From: Podocnemis expansa
Taxonomy: Eukaryota; Chordata; Testudines; Podocnemididae
Direction of reading: 5' to 3'
Length of the DNA: 64,000 nucleotides
NCBI GenBank assembly: GCA_007922195.1
Contig: ML682088.1
Location: 3,724,922 to 3,788,921 of the forward strand
A program made the position numbers and the translations under genes. Position 1 is the stretch's first letter, and each line of letters begins with the position of its first letter. A model generated the notes under the pieces. The model saw only the letters and a program-made list of their open reading frames with translations. It did no database searches and was not told the origin of the DNA. This document shows positions 43,700 to 57,079 of this stretch, piece by piece.

Positions 43700-45600
43700 G
43701 GGCTTAGTGTGATGACCTTCTCAAAACTAGGTATAGTTTCTGGAAGCTATGTCACCTAGTCTCTCCTGTTCAACATCTGTCCTTCGTGTCTACATGCTAA
43801 GTAGTGCCACCAAAATCCAGTAACAGAAAAGCGCCCCTTTCCTGGGATAAGGATGTCATAACATCAAATAGAGAGCGTGTCACCCTTAAAGACAATTCTT
43901 CAGCTACTGTAAACCAGCACAGCTCCACTGAAGCCAATGCTACACCACTCTACAGCGGCTGAGGATTTGGGCCAAAAGCTTTGCACCTCTGCTGATGCCC
44001 CATAGAGATGCAGCGATGGTATCACTGCAAGCTACGTGGAGCCCTGCGAATCCCATAACAAAATATTCTACCCATTAAAACAGTGGTTACAATTTTAAAA
44101 CTTGGGTTTCTAAACTTTAGTGGGATGACAAAACTGAAGCAAGCCAAATGCAAGCCCAACCTTGCTACAACTGACAAATTAAGTGTGAAAGAGATTCCGT
44201 CTCTCCTAACCTATAGGGCAGTTGTTTCCTATGCAATTTAGAAGACACTTTGACAATGTGTGAGAGACCTGGGCCTCCTGGGACAACCTTCTGAATGTGC
44301 CAAAATCAGGGAAGCTGCAAAACCAAGGGCCAAACCCCCAAACCACTGACAGGTAGTACTTAAACCCATCTCCCAGTCAGTAACAAAACATGCTTCTGAA
44401 TCCCCACTCTGGTCATCACCAAACATAAGAAAATAGAAATGGCCCCCTTTATTGCACATCAGCTCCTTCAGTCCCCACCTAGCCACTGCATCTCTTAAAG
44501 AAATAGGTTCTCCTGACTCCAAAGTGTCGGCCACATCATCCAGAACAATATAGGCTTGGATCTTACCTAAAATACCATGTTGCCAGCCAATCTTTTAGTA
44601 ACTACAACTAAAGAAAAACAAAATATGAGAGACATTAAAGGGTCAAGCTGAATCACATACATACAAACAATTGAGTCCACAGAAAGCAAGTCCTTAAAGA
44701 ATCTGTAGTTTGCAGGTTAGTCCAATTCCTCTGGTATACACCCAGCACCTGGCTGGGTCTTAGTGCTTTGTTCAGTCCCAAAAGAATAGTTCCAGAGGAG
44801 GGTGTTGGTTGCAGACAGACTGAATATTGAAAACAAAATGGAGATAGGGCCATTGGCTCTGCCTTTCCCATGCTCTCAGAATCCTTGCCAAATCAAAATA
44901 GAGTTGAGTCACATGGTCAGACCGGGCAACTCAAACAGGTTTCTTCCTAGACCCACTGCAGCTGGGAGTTTCATTAATGGGCCATTAAGAGGACAATGAT
45001 TTTGCAGACACCCAGTCAGGGATTGTTTTAGAATCAAGTAACTCAGAACACACATAAAATAAATAGATTCCTAATTGCTAATACAGATATGATACCTACA
45101 TATAAACTATATAATGACTCCTAGCAGATTACAGCCCTTCTATTGATACCAACCATGGTATATCACATATGTATTATTGCATATATGAAATATCAATATG
45201 AAAGATAATCACAAACAAACAGTCAGCACCACAGTACGTTTGATTATATTACTCAAAAAACATCAATGTAGTTAATGTCCACATGAATATGGTATCCCAG
45301 TGATCAGCTACTGTATCTAGAAAATCCATCCAGGGTTCTTTCATTCTTGGTATTCTCCAGGGTATGGGTTCTAGAGCAAATACCCATCTTTATTTCTCCT
45401 TTGTTCTCTTTTTACATTTTCTTAAAGAACTAGACTTCCACAGTAGCCAGGATAAGATGTAGACACCTTTGCTTCCTTCTCTCTCCTGCTGAGACAGTAC
45501 CATCCAACAGTCACATTCCATTTATGAAAATCATCTCACCCAGTTCAGTTAATATCACTTCCAATCCATCTCACTTGTTTCCCCACACTCATTACATCTG
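43700..45600. other. No recognised feature
   Basis: 44.6-45.2 kb may be an unclassified retroelement part; frames on both strands lack motifs. 43910-43985 has CACTGAAGCCAATG-type text of the short sauropsid repeats. Confidence 0.35.
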
Positions 45601-45609
45601 CACACCCAG

Positions 45610-45870
45610 ACACTAGGTAACCTAGTGTTTTGCTTCTGCTGCCAAATGCCTGCTCAAGCTTGGAGCATCAGGTAGCTTTTCACTGGTCACTACCCAAACT
45701 TCCTGCTTCCAGCCATATGACCAGAAGTAGGAAGTTTGGAAAGCAATGGGCTGAGAATCACTAACCTGCCTGATGCCCCAGTTGCCAAGGTAACTGAAGC
45801 ACCCGCACATTTCTGAACTTCCTGCTTCTGGTCACATGACTGGAAGCAAGAAGTGGCCCAAGCCCACCCA
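45610..45870. repeat. Unclassified repeat with TCACATGAC motif
   Basis: Contains CTTCCTGCTTCCAG and CTTCCTGCTTCTGG (two copies about 120 bp apart) and GGTCACATGACTGG, also found in similar form at 61.18 kb. Probably a MITE, not delimited. Confidence 0.35.
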
Positions 45871-45879
45871 AGTCAATCA

Positions 45880-48800
45880 CAGGCCCTGCCAGAAAATCAC
45901 TTTTGGCTAAGCCTCTGGTACGTCAGTGTTCTTAATTTTCTTGGTGTGCAAGACATCCACAACTCTGCTCTAATTTGCTTGCACTGGATGTACTATATAT
46001 ACAGTACTGGCTTTTCTAAGTTAAATGAAATTTCTTAGCAAAGTCCTAAATATACCTAATAATTCACTCCATTAGCCCCCCACTTATTCTATGGCATTTT
46101 AAACTCAGCCAGGCATTCTAGATTGAGCAGACCTTTTACATTTTCACTTCACGAACATCATCAACCCCTGACCAATCAGCCATCACAGTGTTGCCATTAG
46201 GCTTGTAAAAAGATAAACAGAAATAGAGGAGGGACTGCCATTAGCGTAATGAGAGAAAGAGCAGATGGCACTTTTACATGAGGTTTTGGTGGTTTTCAAA
46301 TAAATGATTTTAAGGCACAGTTAATCATTCCACATGGCATTAGGTCTGCATACCTATCTGATTTCTAAAAAGCTCAAACAAACAGCATAACTACAGCTAT
46401 GCACTAAAGATAACTTTTCCAAGCCATAGTCATGGCCCCATAAATAACATTGGGACAGCCATTCATCTTAATTATTTCTATTCCATTTAGTTCTTTTCTA
46501 ACTCTAACCAAACCCCCCCCACACACAAGCTCCCCAAATTACTTGTTTGTGTCCTGAAAATGTTTGTAGTTAGGCCTTTGAGCCTCGTCTCCTTGCACAG
46601 AGTGAAGCTCCCCCCATGCAGAGAGCCCACACAAGACTAGTGCAACACACACGTCCTGTTTGGGTGGTTTAAGTGGGACAGAGTGCTCATAGGCCTGATA
46701 TCATGAGTCCACAGAGAGATAAATTCTATCCAGGAAGCAAAACAGGATCACAGTGTTGTGACAGTACATAAATTTGAGTGGTGTCTGCTACCTTGAAAAA
46801 AATAAGGGGAAGCACTGGCCTGCTACTGACTTACCAGCAGATTTGGAGAATGAATAATAAACTGGTTGGGTAAATTCCTAAATAGTAAGATTTGGATTAT
46901 ATTCACATTCAGGGAGGCAAATGTTGTTATTCAGATAATTTATAATAGGGACAAACCAGGGTAAAATGTGAACTCTGATGAGGAAAATAGTGGGGGATTC
47001 AACAGCATCACATATGCACAAGCAGGTCGAAATGTCAGGAAATCTGAGATTTATTCTAAATGGTCATCGGACAGAACGTCACAAGCCTGGCAGGTCCCAT
47101 CTGGGCAATCAGAAGCTGACCCCAAACCCACTGACTTCAATGGGCATTAGATCAGGTGCTCAGATGGGGCTCAATAGAATGAGGTTGGTATTACTTATTG
47201 ATGTGTATATTTCACGGTCACACTGTCACAGTCCCATATGACACAGTCATTCATCTGTGATAAGTAGAACATACAAAGACAGAAGCAGCAGCAAGTGAGA
47301 ATGGCCAGAACATGAGCAACAGCTTCATGACCAGAAATACAACAAAGCAGCAGCATCAGGGAATGGATGGAAGACTGAAAAGTACCACTCCAAGGGCTTG
47401 CCTATATGTGGACTGGGGTTGTAATTTCATCTTGTCATGGAATTATAGAAGGTGAAAGCAAGTGATCATATCAAATTGTTTGCTGAGGGTCTCACATCCC
47501 CACTGCTCACATTAGTTCCTGAAATGCATTGCCCTGTGGGTAGTAGGAGCTGGAGCTTGTGGGGAAGCAGTCATCCTCCACTTACTCCTCCTCCCCTCTT
47601 CTCTAAAGAAAAGAAGCAGGAAAAGTTTTCCTTGCTGTTTCTCTGGTCTAGACACAACAGAAAGGCACAGTGCTTCCTGCAGAGAGAGGAACTGAAGACT
47701 TCCCTAACTGAAAACATCCCTGGCCTGCAGACAGGGAAGGAGCTACGTTGCTCTGGTGAAATAGCCTAGAGAAATTGGGAAAACTAGAATAGAGCTACTC
47801 TCTGGCAACACAGACCTAAATTAGAATTGTTGATTTTGACCCTCAGTGCTATTTTTTTTTTTTTTAATTTACTGCTCTGACAGTAGATACACAGGCTATA
47901 GAAGGTCAAGGTGTCATGATGAACAATGAGCTATGATCTGTGTAATTTTTCTGTCCACTTTAGCAGTGTAATTTTATGGTTTGATGCCAGTTATATCATG
48001 CAAGATTCCCATTTGAATACTCTACTATATTGTTATGGTGTCATACGTCCTGCAACATCATGCATGTGTACAGATGTGAAGCATGTTGCATAGCTCAGAC
48101 CCTCACTACCTCTTTGAGGCTGGAGGGTTGCATGGCAAAGTCAATGCAAATTTAGCTGCCTACCTCGAGTAGGACAAAAGAAATCACACAGCAGCACAGA
48201 GAGAAAGGGGATGAGGGGAAAGTGAAAACGAATGCAAACACTTTGAGAGGTAGAGAAGCTGCTCGCTTTTGCCAGAGAAACAACTGCAAGATACTGAGCC
48301 TATCCACACGGCCAGTAGGGCCCGAGCTGGCTGAACACCAGTAAGTCAGTCTTGCAAGAATGAGAACAGACAAACCAATAACCTTGGAACAGTGTTAGTA
48401 GAGTAGCATGCATTCTATCCCTTTTCTTTACTTGTGGTAACTCCTGACTCTTATTATATGATTGTGCGTTGATTTGCTATATACTCACAAAAAAAATTAC
48501 ATTCTAAATCAACAAACTAGTGTTTGTTTAAGCTAAAGCTGTGAGGACTTTAGAGGGTATGAATCAGAGAGGCTAGACCAATCCATTTCTATATCAAATG
48601 GATGAACAAAGGTGTATATGTCTATGTTGACTGGGTTAAGACTCCCAATCCCTGTAGGATGGGAATTCCCAGTGTAGCATCTGGAGATGGGGGGCACTCG
48701 ATTGTGGACTGTCCCAGAAGTGGCAAGAGAGCACACACCCTCTGCCTGAGACTGATTACATACAGGAGGCTAGTCTGGACTGACTCAGGAGCAAGTAGTC

Positions 48801-50270
48801 ACCCGACAAAGCAGGATAAGTTGGGGTTCAGGAGTGAAGATCAGGAGCCACAATGGCACACTGGACCAGATTCTGGGAGCAGTGTGTCACCCCAAGCAAG
48901 TAGTGTTATGTCAAACTTCATTGTCAATGTAGAGTAGGGCCAAGAGTAGGCAGGCAGGATCACTAGGACTACCCCCATTTTTATTATGGGTGTCTATAAA
49001 GGTCATTTCAATCTGTCTGAAATTGCATGGCCTGTATTACATAGGAGGTCAGATGAAATAATGATAGCTGTCTTTTCTGACCTACAAACATACACAGTGA
49101 AAGATCTGTATTGCTCAAATTATATCGTAGTGACAGATCCACGTCAGGTGAGCAATGGATGGGGCACAGTGTGGGAACAGCAGTCAGAAAAGCAAATAAT
49201 TTTGAAGCCAATGCAGTGACTATGTATTTAAAGCTGTAAAACAGCCTAATCTAGTTCTGGTTTCCTCTAAAAAAAAAAGGCAAGATTCCTTTCTGTCCAA
49301 TGTTAGTCTTGTGTGGTCTGTTGGCAGAGGGGACTGCTCCAGGGAAGCCTGAGATAAATCAAATTATTTTTTTTTATGCATGCAAAAATATGAACAAAAA
49401 AGCATGACTGTTTTTTGACAGCAGTTGGATTTAGTTTAGTTAAACTTCCAGTTAACAGATTGATTTTGCAACTTCCTATCTGGCTTGGTTTAAGAACACT
49501 GAAGTTGTCTGAGCATTTTTCTCAACATGAAAACAAATCTTCTGCTTGCAGAATTCTACTGATTCAGTGGAATTACACAAGCAGGAAACTTGGGCTGTAG
49601 GTCCAGAGTGCAGGAGTATATTTGAGTGGAATTAGGTGTGAACAGCTACAAAAATAACTACAAATACTTAAAACTCTGGGGTCTCTGAGGTGTTTATAAA
49701 TTTCTAGATTGGCCTGGCAGGGTTTATGGGCTCTGTAGATACAACATGGGTAGTCTGTATAAAGTGAATAGCTAACAAATGTAGGTATACAGTGATTACA
49801 CTCCATAAGCAAGCAAGTAGTTTCACTGAAAGAGCTTAGGGCCAGATTGCGATATTCCCACTCAACTGCTTTTTTACTCCCCTGATTAGTCCAGCAAGGA
49901 TACCCCCCACTAGGCTTCTGGATCCCCAGCATCCCCTCTTTTGATGAGACACACTTGTCATTCTTTTCCAACACAGATATTTCCAGGTTACTTCATCCCC
50001 TGACTTGACTGTGATACCCCAGCAGGAGACTGCCTAAGATGACTTGTTTGCTTTCCCCTCAGAGTAACAAAATAACTACCTACCATAATAAGGTACCATA
50101 CAACACTTCATATGGGAACCTATTTTATTCCTAAGAAAAAACAATTACAGAGAAAACAAAACATACTAAAAACAGTAAGAGGGTCTATGCATATGCTAAC
50201 AACTTTACTAAAAATAGCCCCATCTCTGATATGGCAGAAGCAATCCTTCAAAACCCCATCCAAGCTGTTT
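45880..50270. other. Large stretch without recognised features
   Basis: Mixed AT-rich DNA. Frames are short and unsupported. A T-run at 47851-47865. I could not identify exons of the gene that neighbours VWF upstream in mammals (CD9). Confidence 0.4.
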
Positions 50271-50594
50271 AAGAAAATAAGATTCTTCTTCAAGCACTGC
50301 TCGAATCATTCAGTTGTAGGTACCTACATGTCACAGAACACAACTGGTCGGAAACTTTTTGCCCTAGCCTGTCAGAGCAGGGTTGGTGGCCAACACTCCC
50401 TCTGGTCGCTCCCACTGCTATATATACACAACCCCGACACTGATCCTCCTCAGTTTCTTCTAGAGAAGCTAAAAGGCTTGACCTTATGGGAAGGAAGGCT
50501 TACTCTACCTCCACCTTCCAGCTCTGTATCGCCAACCACCAAGTGTTGGTTGGCAGATATATCCTGGACCTGTGGGAATCCATGAGGCACTTCT

Positions 50595-51056
50595 GTGACC
50601 TCCTTCCCCAGGAACACCTGGATGACTGACTCAGTCATAGAGGAAGGTGTGCGGGCCTCCCATGACGCCCTCATGGTGGCCTGGGATGCCTTAGACACAG
50701 CTAGCCACGGTATCGCCTCAGCCATAGTCCTGTGCCGTACAGCGTGGCTCCAGGACTCCAGCCTACCCCAGGATGTACAACAGGCTATTCAGGACCTCCC
50801 CTTTGAGGGACAGTCCCTTTCTGCTAGAGCCACTGACTCCATGCTACATGGCATGAGGGACCCCCCATCTACCCCCAGATTTCTGGGCACACACATGCTG
50901 CAGATGCCCAGGCAACCATCCCGCTTTCAACAACCCCTTGAGCATCCAGGGCAGAGGGTCTGTCAGGGACCCTCTCTGCATGGCAGCAAGGGAGAGCCCT
51001 TCACACAGGGTTCTAGTACATCCTTTGGCCCAGCCCACCGAATGCGTGCTCCTTGA
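50595..51056 (+). pseudogene. gag-like (LAP2-alpha-type) frame of the DIRS-like element
   Basis: Open for about 150 codons. Reads GVRASHDALMVAWDALDTAS, then CRTAWLQDSSLPQDVQQAIQ, then DLPFEGQSL, TDSMLHGMRD. The WL--S--P-EVQ--IQDLPF-G--L motif is that of DIRS-type gag proteins, a domain also domesticated in LAP2-alpha. The start codon is arbitrary, and the frame has no upstream N-terminal part. Confidence 0.75.
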
Positions 51057-52244
51057 ACGAGCACCCCTTGAATAAATTGCCACCCCTCTATCCACACCTC
51101 TGAGATTCATCTTCCCCTTTCCTGTGGGCCCGATTGCAACAGCCCTTGAACTCCAAGGACCGGTACCCTCAAACCATCCCTTCCCTTCTCCTATGACAAG
51201 GCCAACTTGCAAAACCTTGCCAGATGACCCCAAAAAGACTATCATCACAGGGTAACAAAGAGAAAAACAAATGAGTTATTCTCATGTACACATAGACCAG
51301 TGTATGTTCAGACCTTTAAGACCCTAGCTGGAATCTGCAGGGGATGGGGATGAAGGAGAAGGTCCATTGTTACCCCTCCTTGCCCCTCAAAGCTGTGTGT
51401 CCAGGAACTCCTTTCAAACAACAATGTGACCAGGATGCACAGAGGAAGAGAAACAGGACATCTCCCCTCTTTCAGCTCTAAACCACCTCAGGTTCTGAGG
51501 TTTCGACAGTCAGACCACCCCATGCATTGATCCCAAGTGAATGTGTTCAATTAGATCCCGTCTTATGCAAGGACAAGTAAGAAAATACCCTCACATCTGA
51601 AGGGATTGAGGGAAGGATTGCTGCCCCCTCTAGCCCTGGTCTCAGGAGGAGTACTGTGAGGCAGTGCCACCCACCCCCCTTTTCACTACCTCTACAAAGG
51701 TGCAACCATCCTTGCACCCTCATCCCTATGGCACCCCCCACCCCCCATAGACCTAAAGGCTTAACTGGGGCACAACAAGGCCCTCAAAAGGGAATGACTG
51801 CCCTTCTTCCCCCTGGAGAAGACCAGTCTCCCCATGAGTGGTACAGTCAGTCAATTAATAGCCCGTCACTCCACAGAACTCTGGTAGCAGCCCCCAGCCT
51901 ATGAGGCCTGTCAATCCTTGCTGCTTCAACAACTGGGCAGAGAGTTTTTCTCTCACCTCTTTATGACAGCCAGCTGGCTTCTGCCCCAAACCTCTCTCTT
52001 TACACTCTTGCTCAGGGCCTTCACTGCTTGGTCAAGTGGGGCCAAGAGGGATACTGCTCAGAGACGGTTAAAGAGGTCCTGAGAGGCAGTAGGCGGCCTC
52101 CCACTGAGGCCGCCTACACTACTAAGTGGAGATGTTCCTCCCTCTGATCCAGGGGAGACAAAAAAACAACATTAAGGCTCAGCTTTCTTTTCTCTCCACT
52201 CTATTACCCCCTCATCTCTTAAGGATAGGGCCTATTGTCCCCCT

Positions 52245-52500
52245 TTCAAGGTCCACTTAGCGGTTTTCTTGGCCCTCCTTGAGGGTGTGGAAGGGGTCTC
52301 AGTGCTCTCTCACCCCACATCCACCAGGTCCAGTAAGGACACTGGGAGGATTTACCCATACCTGGATGGGTACAGCAGTAACCCACCGATCTGCCACCCA
52401 ATGGCACTTAAATGTGGCACTCTAGTATAACAGGGTCAACCTATGAACTGGAACCCTGCTATTTTGCTGATTGTTGAGAGACCCCTTAGCCTTTGGGAAG
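52245..52500 (+). pseudogene. Tyrosine recombinase N-terminal remnant of the DIRS-like element
   Basis: Plus-strand FKVHLAVFLALLEGVEGVSV followed by LSHPTS, matching the KVHLA-ISAF--PV-G-SVFSHP region just ahead of the recombinase core in vertebrate DIRS elements. Further text is frameshifted. Confidence 0.6.
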
Positions 52501-54483
52501 TGGTCCAAAACCCCTAGCAACCTGGATAGGCCCAAGTTACTAGTGGTATCATGGCCCATAATGGCTGACCCCCAACACTCCTTTTCTCCAAGGGATGCAG
52601 ATAGGCTGTCTCTGCCCTGTACATCTACCCCTCATTTTTGACCTAGTATCGGGGTATACGGTGGGGTCCATCTGGGGGACCATTTTCCTCCTATAGAAGA
52701 AAGGATGTGTACTTTTACCCAGGCATCCCTGAAAAACCCCTTGATTCTAAAAGGAGCAGATGTGGGCATCATACTGCCATCCCTGGACCACACATGCAAA
52801 CAACAACTAGGGCCCACTGCCTCTACCACAAGTCAGCTCGTATGACTGGCATGAGACCTGCCACCTTACTATCTACAGGCCAGGCCAGGGGATAAATAAC
52901 TGGTCACTTGGGGGCCATGTGCCCTTCAAACACCATGTTGCCAAGAAAAGTGGGTACATACTGATACCAGGGCTGCCTCCCCTGATGGAGTCTGCAGGGT
53001 AGCCTCTTTTCTTTTCCCCTTTTTGGTCCTTCAATACAGCAGAGAAGGGAAACACACACATAGCTATTCAGTTTGTGATTTTCTGCTAGGACCTAGGATG
53101 GGGATTCCATATTCTCCCCACTAGTCATGCACCCACCCTTGCTTATGACCCTAAGGGCGAACTGACGTGGGGTCTTTTCAACCCCACCACCACCACCACC
53201 ACACCTCCTCCAGTTCCCCCTCTTACTTCATCTTACTGTTTCAACTGCCCTCCCCTCCCATAAAGAGTTGAGGAATTTCTTCCAGTTACTGGAATGGGGG
53301 TTTCCCTCAAGGAGAAACCATCACCGTTGTTGCATTGACTTGTAGGGCAGATTACTTTCATTGGGTAAGACCTTCCCGAAAGACTCCCTGCCCACCTACT
53401 GCTGCCTTCCAGGTAGCTGGGAGTCCCTTTGGAGGTCCAAAGGCTCTCCTGATTGGACTTCACCTAATTTGCCAGGTCTTGACTCAGGGATTTCTTTCCC
53501 TTTTTGAATACTGAGGGACCAGAAGAACAACTCCTCTGTTCAGACCTAGACTCCCTTTCCTGTGGTTATAATCCCTCCCCTCCCCCCCCCACATCCTTCC
53601 TCATTGGAATGGGACACCCATTTCTGTGGCATATCCTGCAGGGATCCTGGTCAGCAATCCAGACCACTGTACTTCATCTAAAAGGCAACAGAACCCACCC
53701 CATCAATGTTGGATAGGCTACATCCCTCTCCCCTTTTCATTTGGGACATAGAAACCATTTGCCACATTGCAGGATGACAAGGTGTTGCTACCGACAACTC
53801 CTCTTGTTTAATTGCCCAATCATCTATGATGAGGGTATCCATAATTCATCAGGGTTGCTGTCCTAACCAGAGTCTCTAGTCTTCCTGATACAGTGGCAGA
53901 TAACCTCTTCAGCACCCCTCATGTGGTCCCCTCCCAGAAGGGCTTGCAGGGCAGTAGTGTGTTTGCCAGTACAGGCTTGACAGCTCATGGCACTATCACT
54001 CACCAATGATTGTGGGGACACCATGGTGTGCATAGCCATGCTGACAGCAGGGAAAAATTAAACTCCACCCACCATCCAAAGTACAGCTAGTAGTCACCAA
54101 CAACTGAATGATGCAAGGATCTCTTGAAGAACAAACAGTGGGTTACTCACCTGTAGCCATCCTTCTTTGAGATGAGCTGCTTGCATATATTCAGGTCCCT
54201 CTCCCCCCACTACTCAGATTTACTAAGAAGAAGGGACTGAGGAGGGTCAGTCACATATATAGCCACAGGGGCAGCCAGAGTGGGCATTGGCCACCAACTC
54301 TGACAGGCTGGGCAAAAAGTTTGACCAATCATGCACTGCAGCCTGTAGACACCTACAACTGAATGTATGCAAACAGCCCATCTGGAAGGACGACAGTTAC
54401 AGGTAAGGTTCAGATCCATGGTCCAGTACACTGTCTTCAGATAGCGGCCAATACCAGATGCTTGAGATGGACTGAACAAGACA

Positions 54484-54880
54484 GGCAATCATCAAGTGAT
54501 CCATCCCTTGTCATCCATTCCCAGCTTTAGGGAGTCAGAAAAGCATAGTTGCAGCTCTGACCATCTTGGCTAATATACATCAATGGATCTATTCTCCATG
54601 AACTTACCTAGTTCTTTTTTGAACTTCACTATAATTTTGACATTCACAACATCTCCTGGCAATGAATTCTGCAAGTTCACTGTACTTTGTGTGAAATAGT
54701 GCTTCCTTGTGTTCCTTTTAAACCTGCTGCCTATTAATTTCATTTGTTAATCCCTGATTCTTGTGTTATGTGAAGGGCTAATTAACATTTCCTTATTTAC
54801 CTTCTCCACACTAGTAACTTTTTGTATAGATCTTTGGCATATCTCCCTAGTCAGCTCTTTACCAAAATGAACACTCCCAG
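54484..54880 (-). pseudogene. CR1-type LINE tail
   Basis: Antisense of the turtle CR1 3' region: GTGATCCATCCCTTGTCATC, ATCTATTCTCCATGAACTTA, AATTCTGCAAGTTCACTGT, GTTTTTGATAGATC-type text through CCTTATTTACCTTCTCCAC. Its 3' end lies at about 54484. Confidence 0.85.
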
Positions 54881-54884
54881 GTTA

Positions 54885-55110
54885 TGTTTACACTACATCT
54901 TATGTCAGTGTAACTCATGTCACTCAGGGGTGTGAATCAACTGCCCCCTTGAGCGACATCTCACCCACCTCTCACCCTGACAAGAGCAACTAGAGTATCT
55001 CAGGCAGCTTCTAGTCACATGGACAGAAGCTGCCCATGGCCAGGCCCACCTTGCAGACTCAGTGTCTCAGCTAGAAAACAGAGGCTGGCTACATCCCTAC
55101 TTGGGAGTAA
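54885..55110. repeat. MITE-like remnant
   Basis: TATGTTTACACTACATC at left and the piece CTAGTCACATGGACAGAAGC, with AGAGGCTGGCTACATCCCT at 55081, resembles the right end of the 60.8-61.3 kb element. Not delimited. Confidence 0.4.
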
Positions 55111-55415
55111 GTCAAGTAAGCCTGTGAGAGAGTCCTCTGCCATTGGGTTAGTGCAGCTACACTAATGAGCTTACAATGAAACCACTTGTTAAGTCAATGA
55201 GATTCATTGGGGAACAAGGTGCCCTTACTGATGAGTTGTATCTGAATCTGAATCTGGATCTTATTGCTTTGTAGAAACACTTAGAAAAGCTGTTCAGCTC
55301 ATGGAGCTTAAAAGCTACCCAAACATATTAGAAACTCTGCAGTAGGCCTGACGAGTGTTTCAGCTCTAGACACCAAGAAGATCCTCTTCAAAAAATGTAA
55401 AGGCTTATTGTTTGG

Positions 55416-56116
55416 CAGAGGCGGCCTTAGGCAATAGGGGGCTCTAGGCGAAGGCCCTTTATGGAGGCCCTTATGGGCCCCCAATGCCACCCCCACCAGG
55501 GCTCTGGCCCCTCTAACTGCCCCCCCCCCCCAGTCACAACTTCCATGGGAGGAGAAGCGGGGGGGAGGGGGCGCAGACCACCAGGTCCAAAAGCTTTGCT
55601 GCTCACCTCCCAGACCAACCTCTCTCCAATGGAGATGAAGTAGTGCTCCCCACCTACTCCCAGGTGGCTGCACCCGCCAGGGGGATGGAGGAGACCGGCC
55701 GACGCAGCACTGCAGTTTGCCAGGAGTGGAGCTCCCTGGAGTGGCCCACTCCAAAAAGTTCGATGGCCAGGGGTGAAGTGGCCTGCAGGCCTGGAAGCGG
55801 CCAGAACTCTTCAGAGTGGGCGGCTCCAGGGGGCCCCCACTCCCAGCAAGCCACAGCACTGGCCGCTCTTCTTCCTCCCCCTGGGGAGGCACAGCCAGCT
55901 CGGAGTAGGCAGGGAGCGCTGCTCCACTGCTGCTGGAGAGAGGCTGGTCTGGCAGGCAGCCAGCAAAGCTTCTAGTCCTGGCAGTATGCCACCCTCCACT
56001 TCCCCACCGCCCCTCGAGTGTAGGGGTAAGTGAAGGAGGAGGCCGCTACAGGGCCCCCTTACAGCTTGGAGGTCCTAGGTGACCACCTGCTTTGCCTACC
56101 GCAAAAGCCGCCTCTG
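55416..56116. mobile_element. GC-rich MITE with inverted CAGAGGCGGC ends and 5-bp duplication
   Basis: Ends CAGAGGCGGCCTTAGG and CAAAAGCCGCCTCTG. Flanked on both sides by TTTGG (55411-55415, 56117-56121). Long GC-rich frames on both strands are compositional. Confidence 0.8.
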
Positions 56117-56329
56117 TTTGGTGCTTACAAAAGCCACAGGTGATACTTATAGCAAGTTAACAGAAACTGAAAGCTGTGAACTGCACTGTGATCACTGAAG
56201 ACCTTTCATCCCTTTTAAAACAAGTCTAGACTACTGACTGAGTCTGAAACTCTGTAAATTCCTTAAGAAACACCCTCTAAATCTTGCAATTCCTGGTGCA
56301 ATAGTTCAAAGAATTTTCAGGCTATTTAG

Positions 56330-56508
56330 CAGAGCCATAACTACAGCGGGGTCAACTGGGCAAAGCCCTGGGCAACGCAGAGTGGCTCAATAGAGCCCCT
56401 CTATTAAAGGGCAGCTTTTGTGACACTGGTTCCAAGCACCACTAATAGTAGAGGGCCTGTTCTGATCGCAACACACCCCAGGTGGCAAAAACTGGTGTTA
56501 TGGCTCTG
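56330..56508. mobile_element. Short hAT-like MITE, perfect 8-bp duplication
   Basis: Ends CAGAGCCATAACTACAG and GTGTTATGGCTCTG; perfect CTATTTAG at 56322-56329 and 56509-56516. Relative of 23415-23565. Confidence 0.95.
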
Positions 56509-56575
56509 CTATTTAGCCCCACCTGGCAAATCTAATACCTGAAGATTCCAGGGTCTAGGTGGAGGGCCAAAGGTC

Positions 56576-56876
56576 CAAGGCCAGCTTAAGGGGTTGTGGC
56601 GCCCCAAGCCAAATTTTCATTTGGCACCCCCCATCTCATTCATGGAGATTGAAAACATTTTTCCAAAGTGCATAAATCTCCAGCATCTGCCTGCAGAGGG
56701 ATTTAAAGTGCACTCTGCCTCCATGACTTAAGCTGCAGGTTGACTAACAATGCCTGAGCGGCTAGGAAAGAGTTGAAGAGGCAGGAGCCGGCCTGATCTT
56801 CAGGGGGGCTAGGTGCCCCTATTAACTGTCACCTGAAGCCATGTCTGTCTCTCGCCTCATAGCAGAGCTGGCCCTG
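56576..56876. mobile_element. hAT-like MITE (CAGGGCCAGC type)
   Basis: Ends CAAGGCCAGCTTAAGG and CAGAGCTGGCCCTG; flanking octamers agree only 5 of 8. Confidence 0.5.
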
Positions 56877-57079
56877 ACAAGGGCTGAAGGCACCCTAAAA
56901 AGCAATCTTAGGTAAACAGAAAACTTGTACCTGGTACAAGGGAAGGTGCATCTTCATTTCCCCCCTTCGTAGGGTTACCAGACATCTGGCAAAATGAGGA
57001 CACGTCCTCTGTCCTGCAGGCATTCTAAAAATAGGTGATTTTGTCTGGCTTTTTACTTCTGTTGAGTAGAATGTTGAAC

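Larger units (their letters stand above)
50278..54405 (+). mobile_element. DIRS-like tyrosine-recombinase retrotransposon, decayed
   Basis: Left terminal repeat about 50278-50470 and right about 54190-54405 are inverted copies: the complement of the right side gives ATTCAGTTGTAGGTGTCTAC, then AACTTTTTGCCCAGCCTGTC, then GTTGGTGGCCAA, against ATTCAGTTGTAGGTACCTAC, AACTTTTTGCCCTAGCCTGT and GTTGGTGGCCAA on the left. Just inside the right end (54150-54195) CACCTGTAGCCATCC repeats the extreme outer end, like a DIRS internal complementary region. Between lie a gag-like frame and a recombinase-like remnant. About 4.1 kb, shorter than typical intact elements, so much of the reverse transcriptase is lost. 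Confidence 0.8.

Noticed and set aside
43700..50270. Exons of CD9, the upstream neighbour of VWF in mammals
   Set aside because: No tetraspanin-like frame (CCG motif, four membrane segments) is visible here. The gene may lie beyond the right edge.
55308..56033. Frames of up to 194 codons on both strands
   Set aside because: Inside the GC-rich MITE 55416-56116, explained by composition.
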